Shown here: positions 27,401-52,300 of the stretch, in pieces
How the letters are laid out: each line of letters starts with the position of its first letter
Position numbering within the stretch: position 1 is the stretch's first letter
DNA from: Apteryx mantelli
Lineage: Eukaryota > Chordata > Aves > Apterygiformes > Apterygidae
Direction: 5' to 3'
Length of the DNA stretch: 64,000 nt
Assembly (NCBI RefSeq): GCF_036417845.1
Contig: NC_089984.1
Span: forward strand, 2,666,001 to 2,730,000
The notes under the pieces: generated by a model
Databases searched by the model: none
Told to the model about the DNA's origin: nothing
What the model saw: only the letters and a program-made list of their open reading frames with translations
Made by a program: the position numbers and the translations under genes

Positions 27401-28477
27401 TCTTATGATTTGTAAATACTTTAACATTTAAACATTTTAATTCATAAACATTTTAATGTTCTAATGTTTATGAATCTTAGTAAACAGTGAAGTGAGAGTT
27501 TACTAGAGTTACTAAGTTATTCCGGATAGTGAAATGAAAACTCATTAGCAACAATTGCAGGCAACTGTCATACCAAGGGATTGAGCAATATGAATGGGCA
27601 AATGAAATTAACCACTGATAAAAGCAAAGTAATTATGTAAGGGGGAAAACAGCCTTAATTATGCATACCCTGGTCTTCAGCTGTTGGTTGAGGAATGCTT
27701 TGTTTGTCTTTGTTCAGTTCTGACAGGATTGGTATCAGCTGCGTAATATAATCTCTCCTGTCTTGTCTCCTTACTGTTGCTGTTTCCCATGTAACTGGCT
27801 TCTTACCTGTTAATCATCCATGTATCTATGTCATCTCCTGTATCTCATTCCAAGGTGCAGCAGCTGTCTCTCTGGTCTGTTTTAACCCAGAAAGATTATT
27901 CTTTGTTGTGGAATCATGCTCTGCAGATCAGCACCTGTTATGTTCTGTTTGGTTTCTTTCCCATTTTTCTTGCTGCTAGACACAGAAGTTAGGCAACAGT
28001 AAAACAGCAGAAAATGGGATTTGTCCTCTTCAATCCACCTGGAAAAAACAGAGGAAAAAGAATGAGTAGCTATAAGAGCCTTTTCTCTGTTGTGTGAAGG
28101 CATAAATTGCAATCTTTATTTTTCTTTTTCATTTGCGTTCTTGCACTACCTACGTGTCTCATGTTGCGCTAGGACCACCATTGCTAGGTATTGTACAGAT
28201 CCAGAATACAGTTGCCAAAGTGAGTGTAGTGACATGCCTGAGTACTGTAATAAGTATGAAGAATTTTTTGTATCGGAGCTAAACCGAGTCATGAAATCAT
28301 GAGAATTACTGTTCAGCTATTACATCAAAGCTATTCTTTGACAAGAGAGAGAGATGTTGGCACTGAGAGTCCTTTGGTCACCACCTTGGAAATGTGCATT
28401 GAATAGCCAGTTTCCTGGACTTCAGTTCGTCTCTCTTCTTCTTCTTTCAGAGTCTTGACTGGAGTTGGCTGAAATAG
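368..28477 (+). CDS. CHUK: CHUK / IKK-alpha, 5'-partial, 18 coding exons in window
   Basis: Inhibitor of NF-kB kinase subunit alpha, a serine/threonine kinase of the IKK complex. It phosphorylates IkB and, in the non-canonical pathway, p100/NFKB2, and it also acts in the nucleus. Coding exons: 368-437, 4762-4850, 5556-5645, 6283-6407, 8291-8398, 10000-10135, 11189-11383, 11775-11877, 14668-14791, 15487-15638, 17110-17171, 19800-19909, 22094-22143, 23008-23104, 23908-24055, 24908-25044, 26549-26648, 28451-28477. They sum to 1923 nt (640 codons plus stop) with no frame break. If the protein has the usual 745 residues, the window starts at residue 106. Visible parts are the kinase domain with [10 protein letters not shown] and a DLG magnesium motif, activation-loop serines at the S176 and S180 positions, a ubiquitin-like domain, a long helical scaffold, and the NEMO-binding LDWSWL near the end. 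The sequence follows IKK-alpha rather than IKK-beta throughout (for example [14 protein letters not shown] followed by FENK, and [11 protein letters not shown]). The first three or so exons lie upstream of the window. Confidence 0.96.
1095..1660 (+). mobile_element. CR1 LINE 3' fragment, sense
   Basis: Shows the CR1 reverse-transcriptase 3' landmarks in order: a block like 'gatcctggtgaggcc', then 'ctggaacacatgactcac', an 'aaggggatgggatggagctgg' type stretch, and later a 'ggtttcaggactgaaag' type segment. The same subfamily appears reversed at 5.7-6.2 kb and in sense at 57.3-57.8 kb. Degenerate, non-coding, 5'-truncated. Boundaries are approximate. Confidence 0.65.
3491..3519. repeat. Short (CAC)n microsatellite
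   Basis: About ten CAC/CAT triplets in a row inside a CHUK intron. In one frame it reads as a histidine run, but no splice context supports coding. Confidence 0.9.
4762..4850 (+). CDS. CHUK: CHUK window exon 2 (catalytic loop)
   Basis: Reads [20 protein letters not shown] followed by [10 protein letters not shown]. It holds the catalytic Asp of HRD (D144 by IKK-alpha numbering) and the Lys and Asn of the catalytic loop. The acceptor is TGCCTTTCAG and the donor GTAAGT. It is phase 1 in and phase 0 out. Confidence 0.96.
5556..5645 (+). CDS. CHUK: CHUK window exon 3 (activation loop)
   Basis: Thirty codons beginning [17 protein letters not shown] and ending TLQYL. It carries the DLG magnesium-binding motif and the activation-loop sequence DQGSLCTS, whose two serines fall at positions 176 and 180 when counted on a 745-residue protein. 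These are the sites phosphorylated by NIK or by trans-autophosphorylation. Phase 0 at both ends; acceptor TGCTTACAG, donor GTAAGT. Confidence 0.96.
5655..5673. repeat. Poly(T) tract
   Basis: Nineteen consecutive T just after the donor of the activation-loop exon and about 35 bp before a minus-strand CR1. Confidence 0.9.
5708..6200 (-). mobile_element. CR1 LINE fragment, antisense
   Basis: The plus strand begins with the reversed CR1 tail ('tatagaatcacagaa'), then the antisense CR1 series 'gtcctttgtccagcctcctg', 'gatggagatctcccacctct' and 'ggtgacctgtcccagggctg'. It fills most of the short intron between CHUK window exons 3 and 4 and ends about 80 bp before the next acceptor. Confidence 0.8.
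6283..6407 (+). CDS. CHUK: CHUK window exon 4 (kinase C-lobe)
   Basis: Starts [20 protein letters not shown] and ends HNLQPFT plus two bases of Trp. It contains the APE motif that closes the activation segment and the DYWSFG helix F motif. The acceptor is ACTTTTTAG, the donor GTAAGA. Phase 0 in, phase 2 out. Confidence 0.95.
6408..8290 (+). other. CHUK: CHUK intron, 1.9 kb
   Basis: No gene, RNA or clear repeat recognised. It contains an AT-rich stretch around 7320-7560. Confidence 0.6.
8291..8398 (+). CDS. CHUK: CHUK window exon 5 (kinase C-lobe, NLS-like basic motif)
   Basis: Reads [20 protein letters not shown] and on to PQPHSLC. The basic KIKKKDPK patch corresponds to the segment described as a nuclear localisation signal in IKK-alpha and absent from IKK-beta. 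Acceptor ATTTTTTAG, donor GTAAGT. Phase 2 in, phase 2 out. Confidence 0.95.
8399..9999 (+). other. CHUK: CHUK intron, 1.6 kb
   Basis: Holds a sense CR1 3' fragment at about 8810-9275. The rest is unremarkable. Confidence 0.6.
8810..9275 (+). mobile_element. CR1 LINE 3' fragment, sense
   Basis: Contains the CR1 3' series: 'gacaaactgcagcgagtcc', 'gccacagaggtggttggag', 'ggggatctccatccttgg', 'cacagccctgagtaacctg', and a terminal 'ggattggactagaggacc'. No intact open reading frame and no flanking duplication was located. Confidence 0.85.
10000..10135 (+). CDS. CHUK: CHUK window exon 6 (end of kinase domain)
   Basis: Reads [20 protein letters not shown], then [13 protein letters not shown], ending MDHILNLK. 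This is the last kinase-domain helix region with the NWDPQQRGG motif. Relative to the human protein as I remember it, the short loop after RGG differs, as expected for a variable surface loop. Acceptor CTGGTTTAG, donor GTAAGT. Phase 2 in, phase 0 out. Confidence 0.95.
10136..11188 (+). other. CHUK: CHUK intron, 1.05 kb
   Basis: Includes an open stretch at 10389-10793 (134 codons) with no recognisable motif and no splice support; treated as chance or old repeat sequence. Confidence 0.55.
11189..11383 (+). CDS. CHUK: CHUK window exon 7 (ubiquitin-like domain)
   Basis: Sixty-five codons from [20 protein letters not shown] to [10 protein letters not shown]. This is the ubiquitin-like domain that follows the kinase domain in IKKs. 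Phase 0 at both ends; acceptor TTTTTACAG, donor GTAAGA. Confidence 0.95.
11775..11877 (+). CDS. CHUK: CHUK window exon 8 (ubiquitin-like domain end)
   Basis: Reads [20 protein letters not shown] then [14 protein letters not shown] plus one base. The human residue after RG is Cys; here it is Trp. Acceptor CCTCACCAG, donor GTAAGT. Confidence 0.95.
11878..14667 (+). other. CHUK: CHUK intron, 2.8 kb
   Basis: No gene seen. It contains a run of A at about 13186-13201. A weak protein-like stretch around 12670-13040 has interrupted frames on both strands and might be an old unclassified repeat; I could not identify it. Confidence 0.5.
14668..14791 (+). CDS. CHUK: CHUK window exon 9 (start of scaffold/dimerisation domain)
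   Basis: Reads [20 protein letters not shown], then [13 protein letters not shown], ending QGQRAA plus two bases of Met. It begins the long helical scaffold that mediates dimerisation. Acceptor TGCATTCAG, donor GTAAGT. Confidence 0.95.
15487..15638 (+). CDS. CHUK: CHUK window exon 10 (scaffold helix)
   Basis: Reads [20 protein letters not shown], then [20 protein letters not shown], ending SDQMAYGI plus one base. Acceptor TTTGTTAG, donor GTATGT. Phase 2 in, phase 1 out. Confidence 0.95.
15639..17109 (+). other. CHUK: CHUK intron, 1.5 kb
   Basis: No gene, RNA or clear repeat recognised. Confidence 0.5.
17110..17171 (+). CDS. CHUK: CHUK window exon 11 (scaffold helix)
   Basis: Short exon reading [20 protein letters not shown] and Q, where the first Ser codon is split with the preceding exon. 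Acceptor TCTCTTAAG, donor GTAGGG. Phase 1 in, phase 0 out. Confidence 0.94.
17172..19799 (+). other. CHUK: CHUK intron, 2.6 kb
   Basis: Contains a T18-class tract near 18399-18416. A protein-like but interrupted block at about 18838-19640 has several short frames and no splice support; possibly an ancient unclassified repeat. Confidence 0.5.
19800..19909 (+). CDS. CHUK: CHUK window exon 12 (scaffold helix)
   Basis: Reads [20 protein letters not shown], then [16 protein letters not shown] plus two bases of Leu. Acceptor CCTCATTAG, donor GTAAGT. Phase 0 in, phase 2 out. Confidence 0.95.
19910..22093 (+). other. CHUK: CHUK intron, 2.2 kb
   Basis: No gene, RNA or clear repeat recognised. Confidence 0.5.
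22094..22143 (+). CDS. CHUK: CHUK window exon 13 (scaffold helix)
   Basis: A 50-nt exon reading [17 protein letters not shown] plus one base. Acceptor CTTTTTAAAG, donor GTATGG. Confidence 0.93.
22144..23007 (+). other. CHUK: CHUK intron, 0.86 kb, AT-rich core
   Basis: The middle (about 22540-22690) is extremely AT-rich with short palindromic TAAT/ATTA runs. No gene. Confidence 0.7.
22540..22690. repeat. AT-rich low-complexity tract with inverted arms
   Basis: Almost wholly A and T. A perfect 12-bp inverted pair, AATTAATTGATG at 22569-22580 and its complement at 22653-22664, brackets the core. Confidence 0.75.
23008..23104 (+). CDS. CHUK: CHUK window exon 14 (scaffold helix)
   Basis: Reads [20 protein letters not shown], then [12 protein letters not shown] plus two bases of Ser. 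Acceptor TCTTTCCAG, donor GTACTT. Phase 1 in, phase 2 out. Confidence 0.95.
23105..23907 (+). other. CHUK: CHUK intron, 0.8 kb
   Basis: Nothing recognised besides the acceptor tract ending in TTCATTATAG. Confidence 0.55.
23908..24055 (+). CDS. CHUK: CHUK window exon 15 (scaffold helix end)
   Basis: Reads [20 protein letters not shown], then [20 protein letters not shown], ending IWHLLKIAC. Highly conserved with IKK-alpha and clearly distinct from IKK-beta. Acceptor TTCATTATAG, donor GTAAGT. Phase 2 in, phase 0 out. Confidence 0.96.
24056..24907 (+). other. CHUK: CHUK intron, 0.85 kb
   Basis: Nothing recognised. Confidence 0.5.
24908..25044 (+). CDS. CHUK: CHUK window exon 16 (Ser/Pro-rich linker)
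   Basis: Reads [20 protein letters not shown], then [17 protein letters not shown], ending MAAPGD plus two bases of Gly. This is the flexible serine-rich linker before the NEMO-binding tail; it diverges more from the human sequence than the other exons do. Acceptor TTTTTCTAG, donor GTAAGA. Confidence 0.92.
25045..26548 (+). other. CHUK: CHUK intron, 1.5 kb
   Basis: No gene, RNA or clear repeat recognised. Confidence 0.5.
26549..26648 (+). CDS. CHUK: CHUK window exon 17
   Basis: Reads [20 protein letters not shown], then [14 protein letters not shown]. It matches the IKK-alpha C-terminal helix that ends in NSMM. Acceptor TCCCTGCAG, donor GTAAGT. Phase 2 in, phase 0 out. Confidence 0.95.
27080..27670 (+). 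mobile_element. Ancient CR1-like LINE fragment, sense
   Basis: Resembles the reverse-transcriptase region of old reptile-type CR1: 'gtaacttggatttccaaaaa' followed by a GC-poor 'gataaaagataagac' segment, 'gtaactgcttaaac', and later 'gggcaaatgaaattaacc' with 'gataaaagcaaagtaat'. It is more diverged than the other CR1 copies here. Interrupted, non-coding. Confidence 0.6.
27440..27475. repeat. Perfect 13-bp inverted repeat (10-bp loop)
   Basis: Arm ATTCATAAACATT at 27440-27452 and its exact complement at 27463-27475, inside the ancient CR1-like fragment. It could form a small cruciform or hairpin; it may be a local AT-rich event within the repeat. Confidence 0.85.
28451..28477 (+). CDS. CHUK: CHUK last coding exon (NEMO-binding tail) and stop
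   Basis: Reads SLDWSWLK then TAG. LDWSWL is the NEMO-binding motif needed to join the IKK-gamma regulatory subunit. The protein ends in Lys, where the human protein ends Thr-Glu as I remember it. Acceptor TCTTCTTTCAG. Confidence 0.95.
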   Translation, partial: SLDWSWLK

Positions 28478-29254
28478 CCAAAGGAGAGAAGCCAACCTGC
28501 TGCTATCTGCAAAGTGCCTGCACACTCAGAGGTAGCCTGGCAGCCTTTGATGTGATGAGATGAAAAGGACCGGTAGTTTGCTTGGGATGATCCATCACCT
28601 AGTGTTTGCAAACATTAGTGGAGTTGATTACAAAGGTTGTGGTCAGTAGCAGATATATAATTTGCAGTAACAAACAGTGTTTTACAATCTGTTGCCTGGT
28701 TGGGCTTTCAACTAAATAAGTAACTTGCTTGTTGGAGACATTGCGCAATTGCAGCTCCTGCTGCATTCACCTGTGCTCGCTACCTGTGGAAACAGCCAGC
28801 GATCTCTCAGGGTGCATCTCATCTCTGTGAAGGCCAATGCCTGACAGCTTTGCCGGGAGACTTGGCACTTGGGGCGATGTCTCTGGAGACCCTCACTTGG
28901 AAGGAAACCCTGTGCCTCCATGGCGGGAGTGATGGCGAGGAGGAGACGGCAGGGTTGCGTGACACAAGGGGGCCAGACTCTCGGCACTCCGGAGTGGAGC
29001 ACGTTCCCTGGGCTAGGTCTCGCATCTACCTCTACACTGAGCGATGGGAGGCTGTCCGCTTGCGACAACAAGGCAGCAGAAGCTGCGTCCGTGCCTTAGG
29101 TGGTGGCCGAGGCCTGGTTGCCCGGTGCCTGGCCTTGTGCTGTGCTCCTCCAAGCCACGGCGGTGGGCAACACTACAGCTCTGCCTTGGACCCCGCGGAG
29201 GGGTTTCTCACCCACCTTCCACCCTGCTCCACAGTTCAGTCATGAGCGTTATGT

Positions 29255-29276
29255 AATATATATATATATACACACA
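29255..29276. repeat. (TA)n/(CA)n microsatellite
   Basis: About eight TA units followed by three CA units, shortly before the CHUK poly(A) signal. Confidence 0.9.
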
Positions 29277-29298
29277 TATTTTAAATCGAATTAATTTT

Positions 29299-29304
29299 AA
29301 TAAA
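29299..29304 (+). terminator. CHUK: CHUK poly(A) signal AATAAA
   Basis: A canonical AATAAA about 820 nt after the CHUK stop and the first good candidate on this strand. Cleavage would be expected within the next 10-30 nt, immediately before the ERLIN1 CpG island. Confidence 0.7.
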
Positions 29305-29402
29305 TATTGTGAAGAAGCTCCTGGTGCTCCTCCCTTCATTGCTGGCGGTGGGGGGGAGGGAGGGGAATCGGGCCTGCCCCCTTTGCCATGCACACGCACA
29401 CA

Positions 29403-29415
29403 GTTGCCGAGCAAC
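29403..29415. promoter_or_regulatory. RFX-type X-box
   Basis: GTTGCC-G-AGCAAC fits the RFX consensus GTNRCC, a 0-3 nt spacer, then RGYAAC, with both half-sites exact. It sits at the upstream edge of the CpG island. Confidence 0.65.
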
Positions 29416-29499
29416 GGCGCGGCGCGATGACGCCATCAGGCGGCGCCGCGCGCTCCCGCCGCGCGTGGCGGGGGGGCGGGGCGAGGCGTGCGCGTGCGC

Positions 29500-29557
29500 G
29501 ACGAGGAGGGCGCGGGGCCTCGGCCGCACGTGGGCGCGCGGCGGGCGGCGGCGGCAG
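29500..29557 (+). other. ERLIN1: ERLIN1 non-coding exon 1, 3' end (candidate)
   Basis: The first coding exon begins with a splice acceptor, so a 5' UTR exon must lie upstream. GCGGCAG|GTACTG at 29557/29558 inside the CpG island is the best donor I see. The 5' boundary given is arbitrary because the transcription start cannot be read from sequence. Confidence 0.35.
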
Positions 29558-30871
29558 GTACTGGGGGGGGGCGGGCGGGAAGGGAGAGGGCTCTGCCTCT
29601 GGGGTCGCCCCGGGGCGGGGGGGGGGCGGCGGCTCCGCTGGCCTCCGCGGCCGGGCCCGGCCCTGCCCTGCCCGGGAGCGGTGGCGGGTGGCCGCCGCCG
29701 CACGGCGCTGTTTAACCCCGGCCGCGCCCCTGCCCCGGGCCGCTCTGGCCCCGGCTGTAGCCCGGGCCCGCTGCCGTCGGCCGTTGGCGGGTCGCGGCGC
29801 GGGCGGCCCCCGCGTCTGACGGGCTTTGCGGCTCCTGCGGAGGGGCCTGCGGGCGAGGAGGGCGAGCTGCCCCGGCGCCAGCCGCTCGCTGAGCTGGAGG
29901 ATCCCTGTCGCGGGGGCACGCGAGTATAAAAGCCCCGATCCCTGAATTTCCTGCTGGAGAAACGGTAACAGCGTCTCCCCCCTGCAAGCTCCCCGCCACG
30001 GAGTAGTAAACTCGCCCTGAATACCTCAGTGTCGCAAAGGGACGCCGGGCACCGGGCGGGCTGGAAGTTCCCCCTCGTCTCTTGTCTCCCCGCGGCGTTG
30101 CGTAGTGGCTGGGCAGAGATGAGGGAAAGGCAGGGACTCTGCCACCCCAGTCCTGCTCGGCGTGTGGACGTGGGTCGCCAGGAGCTTTGGGGTCGTCCCC
30201 GTGGCACCCGAGGTCTGGAGCCGTGTGGGTCTTGCAGACTGGTTCCCACCTTGTGGTTCCTCCAAATGTGAGGGCACCACCCATGCGCTTGTAGTGTCAC
30301 AGGTGGTGTTGTGCATCGAAGTGCCTTATTGGCCTCTGCCATGACCTGTGACAAGCCGTTCTGTGGGGCAGAGGCATCTTGTAGGTCATACCCTGCCATC
30401 TGTAGTCTCTCTTAGGGTGTATTACAGATCCTGCCAGATAAGTGTTGATGGGTTGCTCTAAGTATGTGACGTTAGACCTGAGTTGAAGTTTCTGTAGCAT
30501 GTTGATGAGCCAAATGATGCCAGCTCCCTTTTTCCAGCTCCAGAGATTTCATCAAATGAATCTTAAAATAATCTTTTCATGTCATTGTTCTATATAAGCA
30601 GTGCTATAATTAGCATGAGGTTGTAACGCAGCTTTGAACGGGAAAGGAGGTGGCCTCTGTGATGCAGAACGGATTTTGCAAGGTCTTTTGGCGATATGTC
30701 CTGTGTTCTGATCCAAAAGATGAGAAGGTTTTTTGTGGGAGAAGGGGGGAGAGACACTGTCAGAGAAAAGGGGGACATCGTTGTGCACACCACGGTTAAA
30801 ACAGTGCCTCATCAACCAGGCAGTCCGCTGATCCATGCAATAACTATGTTTGTCCCACAGATGATGTGAGA

Positions 30872-49329
<18,458 letters not shown>

Positions 49330-52300
49330 CAGAGGTAGAAAGATACCTGGTATATCTCAGCAGCTATCCCAGCTGTGAATGGGGATTGCCCTATGCTGGT
49401 GGGGCGGATGCAGCACGTGCGTGGACATCTTGCATATAGGTGGCAGTTGGGTTGATTTTCTTCTAGCAACACATTGCAAGTGCTCTGCCTCTTCCGTTTC
49501 TTCCCCTATTAAATTGGTGCTTCCAAATGAGGGATAATCCTGTACTAACATACCTATACTGGAATATTAAAAAGACAGAAACCAGGAAAGCCTTCTGCAG
49601 TAGGTGCAGTTCTTTAGCAAGCATTATCTTTGAGGCAAGAGATGTGGCTTTGAGTGCTATGTGGCTGTGCACTGGTCATTCCCCAGCCCTCCTCACTGAG
49701 GCCGAGCAAAGACATTTCCTTCCTCCTGCCAATGAAGCTTCGCTTTGTGGACCCTGAGGCAGGTTCTGTCGGCACTACCTAACTCCTCGAGGACTCAAGT
49801 GTTGGCCAGTGGAGGCTGTGCTCCTGCTTGGGGAGAGGCCCAGAAAGGAGTGATTTGGTTTGGAGTAGATTATTTGAATAGAATCTGCATAGCCATAACC
49901 TTTTTCTTTCCTGTAGGCAGCGGCACTAGATAACATGGACTCAGCATGAGCAATCTTTAACAGGCTTTAGTAACTTCCCTTCTCCAAGCAAGAGCCTTAT
50001 TTTGGCTGGCCTTGAGTGATTGTAGTACGCTTCAGCTGGGCAACTGAGTCTCACCTTGCACCCTAAAACAGGATTCAAAATGCATGCAACACCTCAGAGC
50101 AGCTGATTGGGAGCAAAGGGCCCAGAATTTTGAAATCTCTGATCAGACCTCAGCCCCTCTCTAGGTCTTTTCACCATGGAAAGGGTGCTAAATTTCCGCC
50201 ACTCTGCCTTGCAGGCAAAGGGAAGGAAAGGAGAAGAGCGAGGAGAGATGCAAGATATCCTTGGGGCAGAGGGAAGGAGTCTCAGTATTATCCCGCTATT
50301 CAGATGGCCACCTTCTGTTTTGGACCACCGCCAGGCAGAGAATAGGTGCCTGATCCCAACCTGCAGCCTGCCCAGGCTAGCGCTGCCCTGCGCTCTCCAC
50401 CTCGCTTGTGCAGTTGACCCTGCTCTGCAGCAGAACAGATGTTTGACACCTGATCTCAAAGTAGGTGAGGCATCGCCACTCCCCTTGGGATTAAATACAG
50501 CAGTACAAAGTCCATGGATCCCAGAAGAAGGGGACCTTGCCTTGTGAAATCCCTTGTGCATCCTCAAGCAGTTCCAGTGGAGAGTCTGTCACCAGTCCTA
50601 CAGTTGCTGGCCAGGCTTTGCTCTGTCACGGGGCTTTTGACTCACAAGCTGCGCTGGCAGCATGACCTTTATTCCTGGCACGCATCCTATCATATCTGTT
50701 CCCTGCTCCCCATGCACCACTGTGGGGTGAGAGAAGAAAAAAGGTGAATTCCTGGAGGGGGATGTGAGGGTGGGCGAAATCTGTTGGTAATCTGCTTTCC
50801 TCTCTCCTCTCTGCTCCCCTGTGCCTGTCAGGACTCGTGCTTGTTTCTAGGACCTGTTTCTCGTTGCGTTCTCTGACAATCCCGAAGATGGTGACTGAAA
50901 GGGCATATGCCAGGGGCCTGATCCAGAATGCCGTGCCCCCAACTAGCAGCACTACAGCTCCGCTTGCCTCTTCAACCCAGTGTATGTTCAGAGACCACCT
51001 CTCCTCCATGATCTTGGACGCCTGTATGTTCATCCTGGTTTTCTCTCCCCTCTGGTGCAGTCAGGTGAAGTGCTCAGCCCCGCAGCAATTCACCAGAAAG
51101 GCCACTTGACTCACCCGATGACCGGTATTGAGCTGTTCTATCCCTTGTCTCGCAGCAGGTGGAGGAACATGCTTGGAGCTGTTCCCATGGTGCAACATTC
51201 AGCCCAAAATGAACACCCTGAACTTCACATCTGTTAATAATTTGTGCGCTTTGAGCCTTCCAGTGCTAGTTTTGTACCCCATGTGGCTTGTTTGACTTGA
51301 AGGATGACAGTGTCTCTCCTAAAGGGAAGTTCAGTAACACAGTCAAAAAGGTGCCTTACTCTGTCTCAGCTCCTGCCCTAGCTGTCTCTTCTCCATCTCT
51401 GGGGCAGAGTGGGGATGTTTTGACCCTTCCTCTCTTGCTTTCGCTGCCAGCCAGCTTGGGTAACAATGCCCATGGGACTTGCAGAGGGCCTGTAGTGGTT
51501 TCACATGGTCTATTCTCCATCTGTCTGCAAACTCCCAAGGCCCAACTGATGCTGGGCTCCATGAGACGAGCTTCTCTTTCCCTGACATGTGGCAGCTATT
51601 CCTCACTTGGTTGTTAGCCTGCACTGTAGCTAGTTGCTGTTCCCTGCCGCAGGCACCCTACAGCTGCTGCAGTCCAGCACTTGAGCTCTTGCAAAGAGCT
51701 TGAAGTGCAGCTTGGAGACAGGTTACTGTAGCAAGAGTGCAGGGTGCCTCTTGGAGTGTCGTGCAGGCAGCTCCCCATGAGCATCTTTCTCTTTTCTCGC
51801 AGATCCTGTTAGTCAGCATGCTGTCTCCTCAAGGTGCTCAACCCATAGCCTGTGGTTGCTTGTGGCTCCCTGATTTCTCTCTTTGCAGTTGGTTATTTGA
51901 ACTCAGCCATGGCAAGAGCTCAGGAACAGCAACTGACCTGCCACAGCAAGCGGCCAGCTAAAGAGGCCAGTTGTCTCTCCTGGTCTCAAGCTTGTGGTCA
52001 GGGGGTGTGCATGCTCCCTCCTGCTGTGAGGAGGGAGGATGAGAGGAAAAAGTACTGCTGTTACCAGCTTCAGTGAAAGGCAGGAGGAAAGGTATCTCCA
52101 GCATGTGGTGCACACATCCAGCACACAGAGGGATCGCGGAGCAGCCCTGCGCCTTGTAGATTCAAACCAAGGGGAGTGCAGAGCCCCTCAGCTGGGCTCT
52201 TGCAGGAGGAACTCATGTTTTCACTTGCGAAAAGGATGCTCTCCTGGGTTTGAGCAGTAGTCAAAGGATCCTGATGTCCTGGGGTTGTCAAGTGCCCTGA

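Larger units (their letters stand above)
26649..28450 (+). other. CHUK: CHUK last intron, 1.8 kb
   Basis: About a third is an old sense CR1-like fragment (27080-27670). It also holds a perfect 13-bp inverted repeat at 27440-27475. No gene. Confidence 0.6.
28478..29320 (+). other. CHUK: CHUK 3' UTR (inferred)
   Basis: From the stop to just past the AATAAA at 29299. No coding potential. GC content rises sharply after about 28840. A short (TA)n/(CA)n run lies at 29255-29276. The end point is inferred from the signal and not from a transcript. Confidence 0.6.
29395..30010. promoter_or_regulatory. ERLIN1: CpG island, ERLIN1 promoter
   Basis: About 600 bp of very high GC with dense CpG, unlike the flanks. 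It contains GC-box stretches near 29470, a CACGTG E-box at 29527-29532 and a palindromic X-box at 29403-29415, and lies upstream of the first ERLIN1 coding exon. The TATAAAA at 29925-29931 lies within its 3' part. A long minus-strand open frame over this region is a by-product of the GC-rich, stop-poor sequence. Confidence 0.85.

Noticed and set aside
368-28477. IKBKB (IKK-beta) instead of CHUK
   Set aside because: Exon after exon matches IKK-alpha wording ([33 protein letters not shown]-terminal NSMM) and the neighbouring gene is ERLIN1.
29281-30399. 372-codon minus-strand open frame over the CpG island, and shorter plus-strand frames in the same region
   Set aside because: Low-complexity Arg/Pro/Gly/Ala translation of GC-rich sequence where stop codons are rare; no domain, no splice context, and it overlaps the ERLIN1 promoter.
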